Positions 37,501 through 47,005 of a DNA stretch of 64,000 nucleotides are shown in pieces. The DNA is from Embiotoca jacksoni (Eukaryota; Chordata; Actinopteri; Embiotocidae), in assembly GCA_022577435.1 (NCBI GenBank), contig JAKOON010000055.1:1447401-1511400 (forward strand). The letters run 5' to 3'. Each line of letters opens with the position of its first letter. Within the stretch, counting starts at the first letter, position 1. The notes beneath the pieces were generated by a model. It saw nothing but the letters and a program-made list of their open reading frames with translations, ran no database searches and was not told the DNA's origin. Position numbers and translations under genes: made by a program.

Positions 37501-38475
37501 GGACGTCCAGTTCATCCAAGAAATCTCCCAAAGAACCTGGAGGACGGTAGAGGACAACAATGTTTAATTGGACCGGATGAGAAACTGTCACAGCATGAAA
37601 CTCAAAAGACAGTGAGGTAGGAAGTGGAAGTTGGTAAAGAGAAAAACAATTCCAGCTACCAAAAACCATCCAAGCTTTAGCAGTCAAGATATCCTAAAAC
37701 AGCAGATGCAATAATAAACTTGATCAGAGAAGCGTATTTAAAGATTCTACTTTGTCTTAGTTCAAGTGATCCAGCTGGATGTCGTCCCCCAAAAGTCAAA
37801 GCCTGACAAAAAGTATCATCATTAAACTTTCTATGAACGAACAACAAGTCAGGAAGTAAAGAAAGAAAAAAGCCATCAGATGTGTCAGATGATAAACTGC
37901 AGCTGTGTCGTGTCTTTTTCTCTCCATCAGATTTCTGTGAACTTGAACTGGACACAAACTCAGTAAACGGAAAACTCAAACTGTCTGACAACAACAGGAA
38001 GGTGACGAAGGTGGATGAATATCAGTCATATCCTGATCATCCAGACAGATTTAACAGGTGTCCTCAGCTGCTGTGTAGAACTGGTCTGACTGGTCGCTGT
38101 TACTGGGAGGTCGAGAGGAGAGGAGATGTTTATATAGCAGTGAGTTACAGAGGAATCAGAAGGAGAGGAAACACTGATGACTGCTGGTTTGGAGGGAACG
38201 ATCAGTCCTGGAGTCTGTTCTGCTATGATGATGGTCATTACTCTGTCTGTCACAATAAAAGAGTAACATCCTTCTCCTCCTCCTCCTCCTCCTCCTCCAA
38301 CAGAGTAGCAGTGTATGTGGACTGTCCTGCTGGCACTCTGTCCTTCTACAGAATCTCCTCTGACACTCTGATCCACCTCCACACCTTCAACACCACATTC
38401 ACTGAACCTCTGTATCCTGGATTTGGATTTTGGTTCTGGTCAGATGGTTCCTCAGCGTCTTTCTGTTCTCTGTAG
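28600..38475 (+). CDS. NLRC3-like NOD-like receptor, copy B (FISNA-NACHT-LRR-B30.2)
   Basis: Eleven coding exons join in frame to 1176 aa: 28600-28688, 28799-29017, 29822-29935, 30181-30294, 30816-30870, 31015-31240, 31496-33269, 33358-33531, 33655-33828, 34742-34788, 37931-38475. Domain order matches copy A. Exon 2 contains an expanded acidic/Gly-Pro tract (GP, EP and ES pairs, about 20 hexamer units) and has Phe in place of Cys in the SFVSMK repeat motif. Walker A is near residue 369. Intron 2 carries a solo LTR and the last intron a shortened L2. The linker reads MDYGGEQRLKPGLRKY. Function by family is cytosolic innate sensing or negative regulation; ligand unknown. All joins are by eye. 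Confidence 0.88.
28799..29017 (+). CDS. Exon 2 of copy B with coding hexamer minisatellite
   Basis: The 6-base unit GGACCT and variants (GAACCT, GAATCT) encode Gly-Pro, Glu-Pro and Glu-Ser pairs between KQQLRP and the SFVSMKSDRSM motif. Copy A has about 5 units and copy C about 11. Because units are 6 bases, length changes never break the frame. An upstream TGA in the same frame forces the acceptor to lie at GTTGAAG before 28799. Confidence 0.75.
29203..29758 (-). mobile_element. Solo LTR in intron 2 of NLR copy B
   Basis: A 556-bp insertion begins TG and ends CA and is flanked by a 5-bp duplication with one mismatch, GCGTC (29198-29202) and GCGCC (29759-29763). The empty site is visible in the sister repeat at 30110-30130. 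On the minus strand it has TATAAAAG (rc near 29515-29522), then AATAAA (rc near 29250-29256) and ends TTTCTAACA. This is a complete promoter and polyadenylation layout for an LTR retrotransposon or endogenous retrovirus. No internal genes remain. Confidence 0.85.
31496..33269 (+). CDS. FISNA-NACHT exon of NLR copy B
   Basis: The exon follows GTTTGTTTAG and ends at AAAGCT CT before GTATGAGG. It carries FISNA (SNLRKKFQSVFEGISKAG), Walker A (GVAGIGKTVL) and Walker B (FIFDGLDECR). Compared with A and C it has KEKKFSL and ICIFEYF in the core. FISNA residues (NEMYTELY, DQHEV, GSPGRHQPI) agree with copy C against copy A. Confidence 0.92.
34805..37647 (-). mobile_element. L2-type LINE, truncated, in last intron of NLR copy B
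   Basis: The same insertion as in copy A, with RT and endonuclease remnants on the minus strand (PLLKKPPLNPSEGNNYRP, FLSKTVERAIFNQL, GVPQGSVLGPLLFSLYTNSL, YHSYADDTQLI, LVLLGDFN). The catalytic YADD is still readable near 35640 although frames are broken. The 5' end is cut at GAGAAAAAC and joined to intron sequence that lies about 790 bases further along in copy A. Confidence 0.85.
36840..37205. repeat. Purine-only tract in L2 of copy B
   Basis: About 365 bases of GGAGAGA-like repeats, longer than the matching tracts in copies A and C. The composition is nearly free of C and T on the plus strand. Confidence 0.85.
37931..38475 (+). CDS. B30.2 (PRY-SPRY) terminal exon of NLR copy B
   Basis: It has the same architecture as copy A, with CYWEVER, eight consecutive Ser codons before NRVAVYVD, and YPGFGFWFWSDGSSAS at the end. 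Substitutions against A and C cluster in loops: RCPQLL, VYIAVSYRGIRRRGNTDDCWFGG, YDDGHYSVCHNK. The stop TAG is at 38473-38475. Confidence 0.93.
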
Positions 38476-38644
38476 GAGGAAGAGTCTGTGGAAGTGACAG
38501 CAGCTTTAAATGTTGATGGTGGATAAAGTTTCTCTTTGGTTCACCGTTGAATCACTGATTGTGATGTCAGAATATGTTTTGTGTCAGAAGTAGTGAAATG
38601 ATGTCCTCACCTCTGAACTTTGACCTTCACTTCCATCTGGACAT

Positions 38645-38983
38645 ATGAAGGTCAAACTGAGCTCTTTGGCTGCTAAACATCAGCAGGTTCTGGATGCAGA
38701 CGTCCTGCAGCCAGTCAGGACAGTGAAAAGAGGCTGGATTCTACAACAGGACAACGATCAGCGCAAAACCTCACAATCCACCATGAACTGCTTGAAGAAA
38801 CACCAGCTCAGGCTGTTGGAGTGGCCCTCAGGGGCCCCTGACCTGAACATCACTGAACATCTGTGGGGAGATCTGAAACCTGCTGCAAGATGGCCTGAAA
38901 ATGTCTCCGAACTCGAGGGGGACAAACTTTTACACCTCATAAATCCTGTTGAAATGTTTTCTGTCTTTCAGTTGATGAAATGA
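38645..38983 (+). pseudogene. Tc1-like transposase remnant 3' of copy B
   Basis: A 112-codon open frame holds QQDNDQRKTSQ, LEWPSGAPDLN and EHLWGDLK, then continues past PENVSELEGD. Only the C-terminal catalytic portion is present. It is the same relict as at 16026 and 54852 and moved with the NLR duplications. Confidence 0.8.
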
Positions 38984-39322
38984 AACGTGACCATACTTAG
39001 ATATTTGAAGAAAGGCTCATTTAATGTGTGTTTGCTATAGAGGTTGTGTTTAAGATGTTTGAACCAACTATGTCCAACCCTCTGTAATATAACTGAAAGG
39101 TTAAATTATTGTAAATAATTCACATTTCTATCAGCTGACAATAATTGTTGAACTTAACCTGTTTCTGCTGAATCTACAGTTTGTTTCCAGCTGAAAGAAG
39201 TTGTTCATGAATGAAAACTAAAGTCTGTATCAAACTAATGCAGTTTTTAGAATTATAGACAATTTATCAGCTCCAAATATGTGAAATTAGAAGTTTATAA
39301 GAGCTTCTGTTGGTTTGTTATC

Positions 39323-39328
39323 AATAAA
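39323..39328 (+). terminator. Putative poly(A) signal of NLR copy B
   Basis: AATAAA in the conserved TTATCAATAAAAG context, about 850 bases beyond the B30.2 stop. Confidence 0.45.
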
Positions 39329-39933
39329 AGTAAAAAGTCTACTTTTTAGTAGTTGATTTTTTGATATTTTAACCACTATTTAAAAAACATGACTGATCCC
39401 CAGTATTACCATCTTTACACTATTGTTTTACACGTACTCATGTTTTCCAACTGACTTGTAAAAGACGCCGTGTGTCTGTGCAGGACAGTGATGAGATGTG
39501 AGGACAGATGGAGACACGGTGGACACCACCGTTCCTCAACATACCTGCCTGGAACATCCACAGTACTGTTGAGTCTCTCTGAAGTCTCACATCCCTGCTG
39601 GCTGACTGGGAATGGAAAGGAAATGCTTTCAGAAGAAACACCAAACTATGTAGCTCATAATATGATACTCTGATAATAGAAACTTCAAAACACGTTAAAG
39701 TTTCTTATCAAACACACATGATGCTAAATTCAATCTATGACAGAGAAATACACGTTAAATAAATTACTCTTTCACTCCAAGAATGCTTTGAGTTCCAGAA
39801 AGAGGAAATTCATCTCTAAGATTAAAACTTCAAGCAGTGATGTACGGGCCCTCGCACTCCAGCGCACCGCCTCCCCGAAGCCGTCTCTCCGAAGCCATCT
39901 CCCCGACGTGCAGCGCGCAACAGACTGCATATA

Positions 39934-40149
39934 TGGTGGGTACGGAAAGTATTCAGACCCCTTTAAATTTTTCACTCTTTGTTTCATTGCAGCCATTTGC
40001 TAAAATCAAAAAAGTTCATTTTATTTCTCATTAATGTACACTCAGCACCCCATCTTGACAGAAAAAAACAGAAATGTAGAAATTTGTGCAAATTTATTAA
40101 AAAAGAAAAACTGAAATATCACATGGTCATAAGTATTCAGACCCTTTGC
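39934..40149 (+). repeat. Left inverted terminal repeat of the Tc1 element
   Basis: The outer motif GGAAAGTATTCAGACCCC and the inner motif AAGTATTCAGACCCTTTG sit about 180 bases apart. The outermost bases TGGTGGG differ from CAATGGG at the other end. Confidence 0.9.
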
Positions 40150-41190
40150 TCAGTATTGAGTAGAAGCACCCTTTTGAGCTAGTACAGCCATGAGTCTTCT
40201 TGGGAATGATGCAACAAGCTTTTCACACCTGGATTTGGGGATCCTCTGCCATTCTTCCTTGCAGATCCTTTCCAGTTCCGTCAGGTTGGATGGTGAACAT
40301 TGATGGACAGCCATTTTCAGGTCTCTCCAGAGATGCTCAACTGGGTTTAGGTCAGGGCTCTGGCTGGGCCAGTCAAGAATGGTCACAGAGTTGTTCCGAA
40401 GCCACTCCTTTGTTATTTTAGCTGTGTGCTTAGGGTCATTGTCTTGTTGGAAGGTGAAACTTCGGCCCAGTCTGAGGTCCAGAGCACTCTGGAAGAGGTT
40501 TTCTTCCAGGATATCTCTGTACTTGGCCGCATTCATCTTTCCTTCAATTGCAAACAGTCGTCCTGTCCCTGCAGCTGAAAAACACCCCCATAGCATGATG
40601 CTGCCACCACCATGTTTCACTGTTGGGATTGTATTGGGCAGGTGATGAGCAGTGCCTGGTTTTCTCCACACATACCGCTTAGAATTAACGCCAAAAAGTT
40701 CAATCTTGGTCTCATCAGACCAGAGAATCTTATTTCTCATAGTCTGGGAGTCCTTCATGTGTTTTTTGGCAAACTCTATGCGGGCTTTCATATGTCTTGC
40801 ACTGAGGAGAGGCTTCCGTCGGGCCACTCTGCCATAAAGCCCCAACTGGTGGAGGGCTGCAGTGATAGTTGACTTTGTGGAACTTTCTCCCATCTCCCTA
40901 CTGCATCTCTGGAGCTCAGCCACAGTGATCTTTGGGTTCTTCTTTACCTCTCTCACCAAGGCTCTTCTCCCACGATTGCTCAGTTTGGCTGGACAGCCAG
41001 GTCTAGGAAGAGTTCTGGTCGTCCCAAACTTCTTCCATTTAAGGATTATGGAGGCCACTGTGCTCTTAGGAACCTTGAGTGCTGCAGAAATTATTTTGTA
41101 ACCTTGGCCAGATCTGTGCCTTGCCACAATTCTGTCTCTGAGCTCCTTGGACAGTTCCTCCGACCTCATGATTCTCATTTGCTCTGACAT
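40150..41190 (-). CDS. Tc1-like transposase, intact
   Basis: A 346-aa uninterrupted frame. The N-terminal half holds paired helix-turn-helix domains (residues ~10-55 and ~75-125) with a GRPR-type linker equivalent, PRPGCPAKL at 62-70. The catalytic DDE triad is visible as D159 (WSDETK), D250 (QQDNDPKHT) and E285 (VEHLWRDLK), giving the D34E spacing of Tc1. The Gly-rich HGGGSIMLWGC box is at 193-203. It would cut and paste the element at TA sites. Length and motifs are complete, so activity is possible but unproven. The ATG at 41188-41190 is the first in frame; a start at residue 5 or 8 is also possible. Confidence 0.93.
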   Translation of the reverse strand: MSEQMRIMRSEELSKELRDRIVARHRSGQGYKIISAALKVPKSTVASIILKWKKFGTTRTLPRPGCPAKLSNRGRRALVREVKKNPKITVAELQRCSREMGESSTKSTITAALHQLGLYGRVARRKPLLSARHMKARIEFAKKHMKDSQTMRNKILWSDETKIELFGVNSKRYVWRKPGTAHHLPNTIPTVKHGGGSIMLWGCFSAAGTGRLFAIEGKMNAAKYRDILEENLFQSALDLRLGRSFTFQQDNDPKHTAKITKEWLRNNSVTILDWPSQSPDLNPVEHLWRDLKMAVHQCSPSNLTELERICKEEWQRIPKSRCEKLVASFPRRLMAVLAQKGASTQY

Positions 41191-41350
41191 GCACTGTGAG
41201 CTGTAAGGTCTTATATAGATAGGTGTGTGCCTTTCCTAATCAAGTCCAATCAGTTTAATTAAACACAGCTGGACTCCAATGAAGGAGTAGAACCATCTCA
41301 AGGAGGATCAGAAGAAATGGACAGCATGTGAGTTAAATATGAGTGTCACA

Positions 41351-41566
41351 GCAAAGGGTCTGAATACTTATGACCATGTGATACTTCAGTTTTTCTTTTT
41401 TAAGAAATTTGCACAAATTTCTACATTTCTGTTTTTTTCTGTCAAGATGGGGTGCTGAGTGTACATTAATGAGAAATAAAATGAACTTTTTTGATTTTAG
41501 CAAATGGCTGCAATGAAACAAAGAGTGAAAAATTTAAAGGGGTCTGAATACTTTCCGTACCCATTG
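41351..41566 (-). repeat. Right inverted terminal repeat of the Tc1 element
   Basis: Reverse complement of the left end with few mismatches; it keeps both direct-repeat motifs and ends CCGTACCCATTG before TA. Confidence 0.9.
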
Positions 41567-41568
41567 TA

Positions 41569-42300
41569 CCCACTTAAAGTTTCTATTTTGTTTCCTGTCT
41601 CCAGCAGGGTACGCTGGCGAGCCGTTTGGCCACGCCCACTCGCAAAACACATCAGATGTATCGTCTCACCATGCCAGATGTATGTCACACGTTTCGTGAG
41701 GTTTCAAGCATTCTTTGACCTTAAACATCAACTTCCTGTGTCACGGCGAGACATCCAACTTTGCCGCATTGTCACGGCGACGCCCATTGACAAAGTCGAA
41801 CGAATGTCTCAATATATCATCAACTACATGTTTGGGTTATTGTGACCCGACTTTAGGTTCATGAGATCAACCAGCTTGACGTAGAATGTGAAAGTATGAA
41901 AAGTGTCATTTCCAGTGGCCAACAGGGGGCGCTATGACTATGAGCGAATATTACCACACAGGGGTCTTCAGGGCGGGGCTGTTATCATACCTGTGCTTTT
42001 TGGAGAAGGTCGGTCCATGTACATAAGATTTAAAGCAACTCCTAGTTTCATGGCGAGACGCTCAAAATGGCCGCCTCTCACGGGCACACGCATCGATGAA
42101 AACAAATTATTTTGATAACTTTTAATCCCAAAAATGTTTTCTATCGATTGAACCTAAATTCAAGTCGGTCCGACAAAATCCCTCGGACTAGTTCGACAAA
42201 GTAGATGCTCGGTGCTCTGGCCCTAAATATGGAAAAAAGGTCACACTATAGCATGTCGTCAAAAATATTATCAAAAGTCATACTATAGCATGTCATCCAA
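41569..42300. repeat. Dispersed repeat beside the Helentron fragment
   Basis: No gene is visible. Phrases such as GGCCAACAGGGGGCGCTATG and GGGGTCTTCAGGGCGG recur in fish genomes as interspersed repeats. Two copies of CTATAGCATGTC are at 42246-42292. It may be the 5' portion of the element whose helicase follows, but that is a guess. Confidence 0.35.
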
Positions 42301-43980
42301 ATGAGGAATTGTGAGGGTGTTAGAGAGGATTCCTGGTGCGAGCTCTGTCCACAGCAAGAGTTGGAGCAGTTGAAGTGTAGAGAGGAAGTGCAAGGAAAGG
42401 AACAGATAGTGGAAGAAGCTGAGGACCATATTCCAGATTTCGCTGTAAGTAGCAGGGAAATTAGAAATGTAGAAAAGAAAAATAACATTTTGGGTAGAAG
42501 TGAGGGTTTAGCTTTAATTCGATCTTTGAATGAGACACAGAGTGGTGTTTTTTATCAGATTCGGCAGTGGTGTTTAGATAAGGTGAACGGGAGTAATCCA
42601 GATCCCCTTTGTGTGTTTATTACAGGTGGTGCAGGGACAAGAAAGACTCATTTAATAAAAGCTATTCAGTACGAGTCAATGAGGTTATTTTCACCAGTTT
42701 GTCGTCATCCGGACAACATTTGTGTATTGTTAACTGCTCCTACGGGGATCGCTGCATACAATTGTGATAATTGATGAAACATCCATGGTGGATCACAATT
42801 TATTGGCATATATTCATGGTAGATTAAGACAAATCAAGCAGACTGGTGACTTATCTCCATTTGGAAACGTTAGCGTGACAGCTGTCGGGGATTTTTATCA
42901 GTTGCCTCCAGTGAAAGGGAAAGCTTTGTATGTGGAGGATGTAGGAGTTAACTTGTGGTGGAGTCTTTTTAGGGTTGTTGAATTAAAGGACATAGTTAGA
43001 CAAAAAGATGGTGTGTTCGCAGAGCTTTTAAATAGAGTTAGAACTCGTTGTAGAGGCACGCCCATGTTGAAAAGCGATGTGGGAGTATTGAAGCGGTGTG
43101 AAACTGGTGAGGTCAGCTCAACCTTGCATATATTTCTGACTAATAAACAAGTAAATGAGCACAACGTTAAACAGCTGTTGAACACTTGTGTTGAATATGC
43201 TACCATAGAGGCACAGGATTTTAGAATCAGCAAGAAGACAGGGAAACTGGAGCGGATAAAAGGACATCATGCTCACATATCTAAAACGTGTTTTGCTGAA
43301 CAGTTGTTGTTGGGGAGAATGCCCGTGTTATGCTGTGTAAGAACATAGATGTGATGGATGGATGAGTTAATGGTGTGTGTGGTACTGTGACGCGGATAGT
43401 TAGTGCCCAGAAAAATAAGTTTCCTCTGAGAGTTTATGTCACATTTGATGATGCTTGTGTCGGTGCACAGAGAAGGAAAAACTGTGAGGTAGTCCAGTAG
43501 ACTTGGTGGATTTTACCTTTATTGAAGCAGAGGAAGAAAGGGTGAGTAGTAAAGGAGGTTTGCGTCGACAGTTTCCACTGAAACTTGCGTGGGCATGTAC
43601 GGTCCATAAGGTACAAGGGCTTACTGTAGATAGTGCAGTGGTGTGTCTGGAAAAAGTTTTTGCACCTGGACAGGCATATGTTGCTTTAAGTCGCGTTAGA
43701 AGTTTGTCGGGTTTAGTTGTTCAAGAGTTTGATGAAAAATACATATATTGTAAAGAGGACATTAACAATGCAATTTCAAGTATGCCTAAATTCTTGCTAG
43801 AAAATAGATTAAAGAACCAACTGAATACACATACTTTTAATGTATTTTTGATGAATGTGGAAGATTTGACTGCATTTATCTGATTTGGTGTCGTGTACAC
43901 AGCATTTGCAGCTTAACTGTATTGCTGTGGCAGAAACGTGGCTCAGTGACACTTCTTCATTGGACCATTGTCATCTTTAG
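42301..43980 (+). pseudogene. Helentron-type (Helitron) PIF1 helicase and endonuclease remnant
   Basis: Three plus-strand fragments (42301-42774, 42764-43348, 43503-43883) spell a PIF1-family helicase: Walker A region GGAGTRKTHL, motif II-like IIDETSMVD, AVGDFYQLPPVKG, and C-terminal LAWACTVHKVQGLTVD with YVALSRVRS. The Walker A Gly before Lys is Arg, the GTTIH segment between AAYN and IIDE is deleted, and two frame breaks separate the pieces. Immediately after the helicase, in another frame, 43882-43980 reads NCIAVAETWLSDTSS, an apurinic-type endonuclease motif. Helicase followed by endonuclease is the Helentron order. The Rep domain expected upstream is not seen. The fragment is inactive. 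Confidence 0.8.
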
Positions 43981-43984
43981 AAAT

Positions 43985-44565
43985 CTTTAATTCAAGAAAA
44001 TTAATTTCAGTTAAAGAAAACTCTAGACTCAGCTTTAGGTTGCTATTAGTTTTGTTTAAATATGAGTGGAACTGAAGAGGTTCTGCCTCTGACCCAGACC
44101 ACAGTAGAAACATTTCATCTGTATCTGCCCCACCATATAATCTGATCTCGGTAAGTATTTAGGCCCAAATACACAAATCGTTCTTCCCAAAGACCCATAA
44201 ACAGATTGAAATAATTAGGTGCAAAACATGCTGCCATTGCTGATTATTTTCACATTATTATTTAAATTCCATTCTGCAAGTTGAAAGATGAAGGCAGCAG
44301 GGGGCGTTTGTTCTGGTTGTCTCTTTTTCAAGAAATCGGATAAAGCCTCGAGTTCCTCCTCATGATCAATGTTAGTATATAGTGATTCTACATTCATGGT
44401 CACTAAAAAGGATGCAGATCCAATATTCTTTGTGTCTTTAATTTTGTTTAGCACTTGTCTGGAACTAATGAAGGAAGGTCAAAAACAAAATACGAATTAA
44501 TCATCTTCTTTAGTGCTTTAGTGCTTGAGTTTTCAACTAAACTTTGTATATCCTTGTTGTGACAT
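43985..44565 (-). mobile_element. Penelope-like element reverse transcriptase fragment
   Basis: The minus strand reads SFLVTMNVESLYTNIDHEE, then LAEWNLNNN, then after a short break ACFAPNYFNLFMGLWEERFVY, IIWWGRYRDEMFLLW and LEFSLTEINFLELK. These are RT motifs of Penelope-like elements. The catalytic Y-x-D-D is YRDE, so the enzyme would be dead. No GIY-YIG endonuclease or flanking repeats are seen. Confidence 0.78.
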
Positions 44566-44569
44566 GAAT

Positions 44570-44986
44570 GTCATATTGAACCACCAGATCTTTATGATGC
44601 AGCTGATAAGGAGTTATGATCTCTGTTAATGTTTAATCTTTCTTGCAAAGGTCGGAATGATCAGATTTCCTGGAAGAAGAGCTGAGAGACGTCTGAACTC
44701 GTCCTGCTGTGTTCTGCCACGTTTCTTCTTTCTCTGCTCGGTTTCCAGCTCGAAGCTGCTGATTAACTTCTTCACTCGTTGGCTTCTTGCGGATTATTTC
44801 CTCCATCAGAAGGTAACAAACTGCTTCAATCTTCTTTGTGTCTGTTAAACTGATCTGAGAGCAGCACACAGCTGTAAATAAAAAATAAAAAATAAAATTC
44901 AGCCTGTTGGTCAGTAACACTGAGTGACCAGAAAAACAGGAACACCTGTGCTGTGTTAATGTAAATATTAAGTGCTTGACTGTCAA
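44570..44986 (-). other. Unrecognised minus-strand segment, sister of 2396-2700
   Basis: An open frame at 44633-44986 begins in low-complexity sequence. It becomes coding-like after a possible acceptor (CTGCTCTCAG, read on minus) with ISLTDTKKIEAVCYLLMEEII and RAEKEETWQN. The sister copy at 2396-2700 is interrupted after HQQL. Family unknown. Confidence 0.35.
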
Positions 44987-44989
44987 CTA

Positions 44990-45830
44990 AAGTCTACGTT
45001 TCATTTGAAGACTTTACTTTATCTTTGCCTCTGACGTGTCTCTACTTTGATATGTATTTAAATGAACTGAAATAATAAATGTACAATAAAATTCAGTTCA
45101 GTACATCAACACTCTGAAAGTGATCACAGGTCACAGATTCAGGTTTCTGCTGTCGATCCCGTAGAGCGACCGGGTGTTAAAGTGTTTCGGTACAACGACA
45201 CCAAGATAAATAAATAATCAAAATATGCTGATTAGTTCTTTCAAGTGTTGAACGTTAAAAGTAAAAAAAAAATATTGTACCAGATGATTGACAGGTCAGT
45301 TAATCTGTTTATCATAAACAAGTAGAAATCTGGTTCAGTTAAGCCTTAAATACTGTTTACAGTCGGATCCTTCGATGCATGGACCGGATCATGTTGGACC
45401 GGGTCATCTTGGACCGGGTCCAAGTGTCCCCTCATCATCAGTCCCCGGACCAGATTTCAAACTACAAATCTAATTTACATTCTACATTCATAAAGACCCG
45501 ATCAGTTATTGATAAATGGTTGATCAATGTTTCAGATGTCAGGGAGAGTTTTGGGGATCTTTGGTTGGATTATGATCATTAAAACTGTCAATCAAAACCG
45601 CCCATACGGCTGTGATAAAAAATACACACACTCCTTTTCAAAGTACACAATGTACACAGTAACCAAAGAAACAAAACAACAAACTAAGCGATCACAAGTC
45701 TTTACAGACGTCACTGAAGCAGACAAGCAGAGACTTTGAATGTGGCCGATGAATCTGGATTTGATACACTTGCAGCAGGTCGCGCTGCTTTGCAGTTGTT
45801 TCTTTGTTGAGAGGAGCGTTCACTGTCCGG
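44990..45830. other. Intergenic, unique to the copy C side
   Basis: AT-rich sequence with a small imperfect repeat of TGGACCGGGTC units at 45378-45425. No gene is visible. The matching place before copy A (2700-2940) is shorter and unrelated. Confidence 0.45.
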
Positions 45831-47005
45831 TTCCTCCAGCAGATTGATTTTGTTCACAGGTGAAGTAGTTGGTTATTAACAGGTAATAAAGTCATCAAAT
45901 ATGTGCCAGTCAGTCAGAGATCTTTGAAAATGTTCACAGTGAGGAGGAAACAGAAACACGTTCAATTCTCTTTCTGGAATAACGGAGCATGTTTTTCACA
46001 TCATGTCTGCATCATGTGTTCAGAAACATTTTTCACATTCTCACTGTCTCACTGATGAATGTTTTGCTGTAGATGATGTGGTATTCATAAAAAAACAGAA
46101 ACGTTCAAAGTTCTTTTATTGCAGCTATAAAATGATAAAACCTTCTGTGATAACATCGTTATCATCCATCAATGATTAAACAGCAAAGACATCAAATACG
46201 ACACGACTACAGAAACAGTTTAAAAAGATGTTTTTCACTGACGTCATATTTCAACATCAGCGACTCTTAGAAATTACAGCTGTGTTGAATGTTTTCATGG
46301 ATCTGTTCAGACTCTCTCAGCTCTTTGTTGAGCTTCAACACAGATGGAGGCGTCGCTGAAAAACAGCCTCAGCTCCTCCAAATGGAGCAGATTTTACAAG
46401 TCAAAGAAAATATGAACTTTTATAGAAAAGTTACAGCCTGTTTAGGTTTAATACTTTTACAGACTCTCTGTTCTTTCCTTCTTTCATGTAGCAGAAAGAA
46501 ATATTGGCGTTTATCTTTGGACTGATAAACACTGAAACAGATTTTACACTGACGTATTTTATTTTCCTGTGATCGGATTTGAAGTTCCAGACTTTGACAG
46601 TGAGGTTCTGAGAGGATGACAAAGACATCAGACTGATGATGAAGCAGAATCAGCAGCTTCTCTCCGTGTTTCCTCTGCAGGTGAAGGTAGAACGACTCTG
46701 TGACGGGATCTGAATTCATCTGGTGAGGATTTCATTCACTTCTGCCTGAATTCATCACATCACCTCCTTTAAACAAGTGAAATATAACTTTTACCAGGTA
46801 GATCAGAAAAACACACCTGGACAGAAATGAAGAGAGTTCATGTTGTTTCCTAACATCCATCCTCAGTGGAAATCTGAACAGGATCTGAACTGTATTTACT
46901 TTGGCGCCCTCTGGTGGTGGAATCCAGAGTGACACTGTTGTTGTGTGAATGTTGTCGTACGTACTGAGCAGGTTGTTGTGTTTGTGTGAAGTTGTGGGCT
47001 CTGCT

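Larger units (their letters stand above)
39934..41566 (-). mobile_element. Tc1-like DNA transposon, near complete
   Basis: A 1633-bp element is bounded by TA on both sides (39932-39933, 41567-41568). It has 216-bp inverted ends (39934-40149 and 41351-41566). Each end carries two direct copies of a GTATTCAGACCC motif, one outer and one inner, which is the IR/DR arrangement of the Tc1/Sleeping Beauty group. The single transposase frame between them is open, so this is the only apparently complete transposon in the window. It inserted beyond the conserved 3' block of NLR copy B. Confidence 0.93.

Noticed and set aside
40200..41101. Plus-strand ORFs over the Tc1 transposase
   Set aside because: Shadows of the 346-aa minus-strand transposase.
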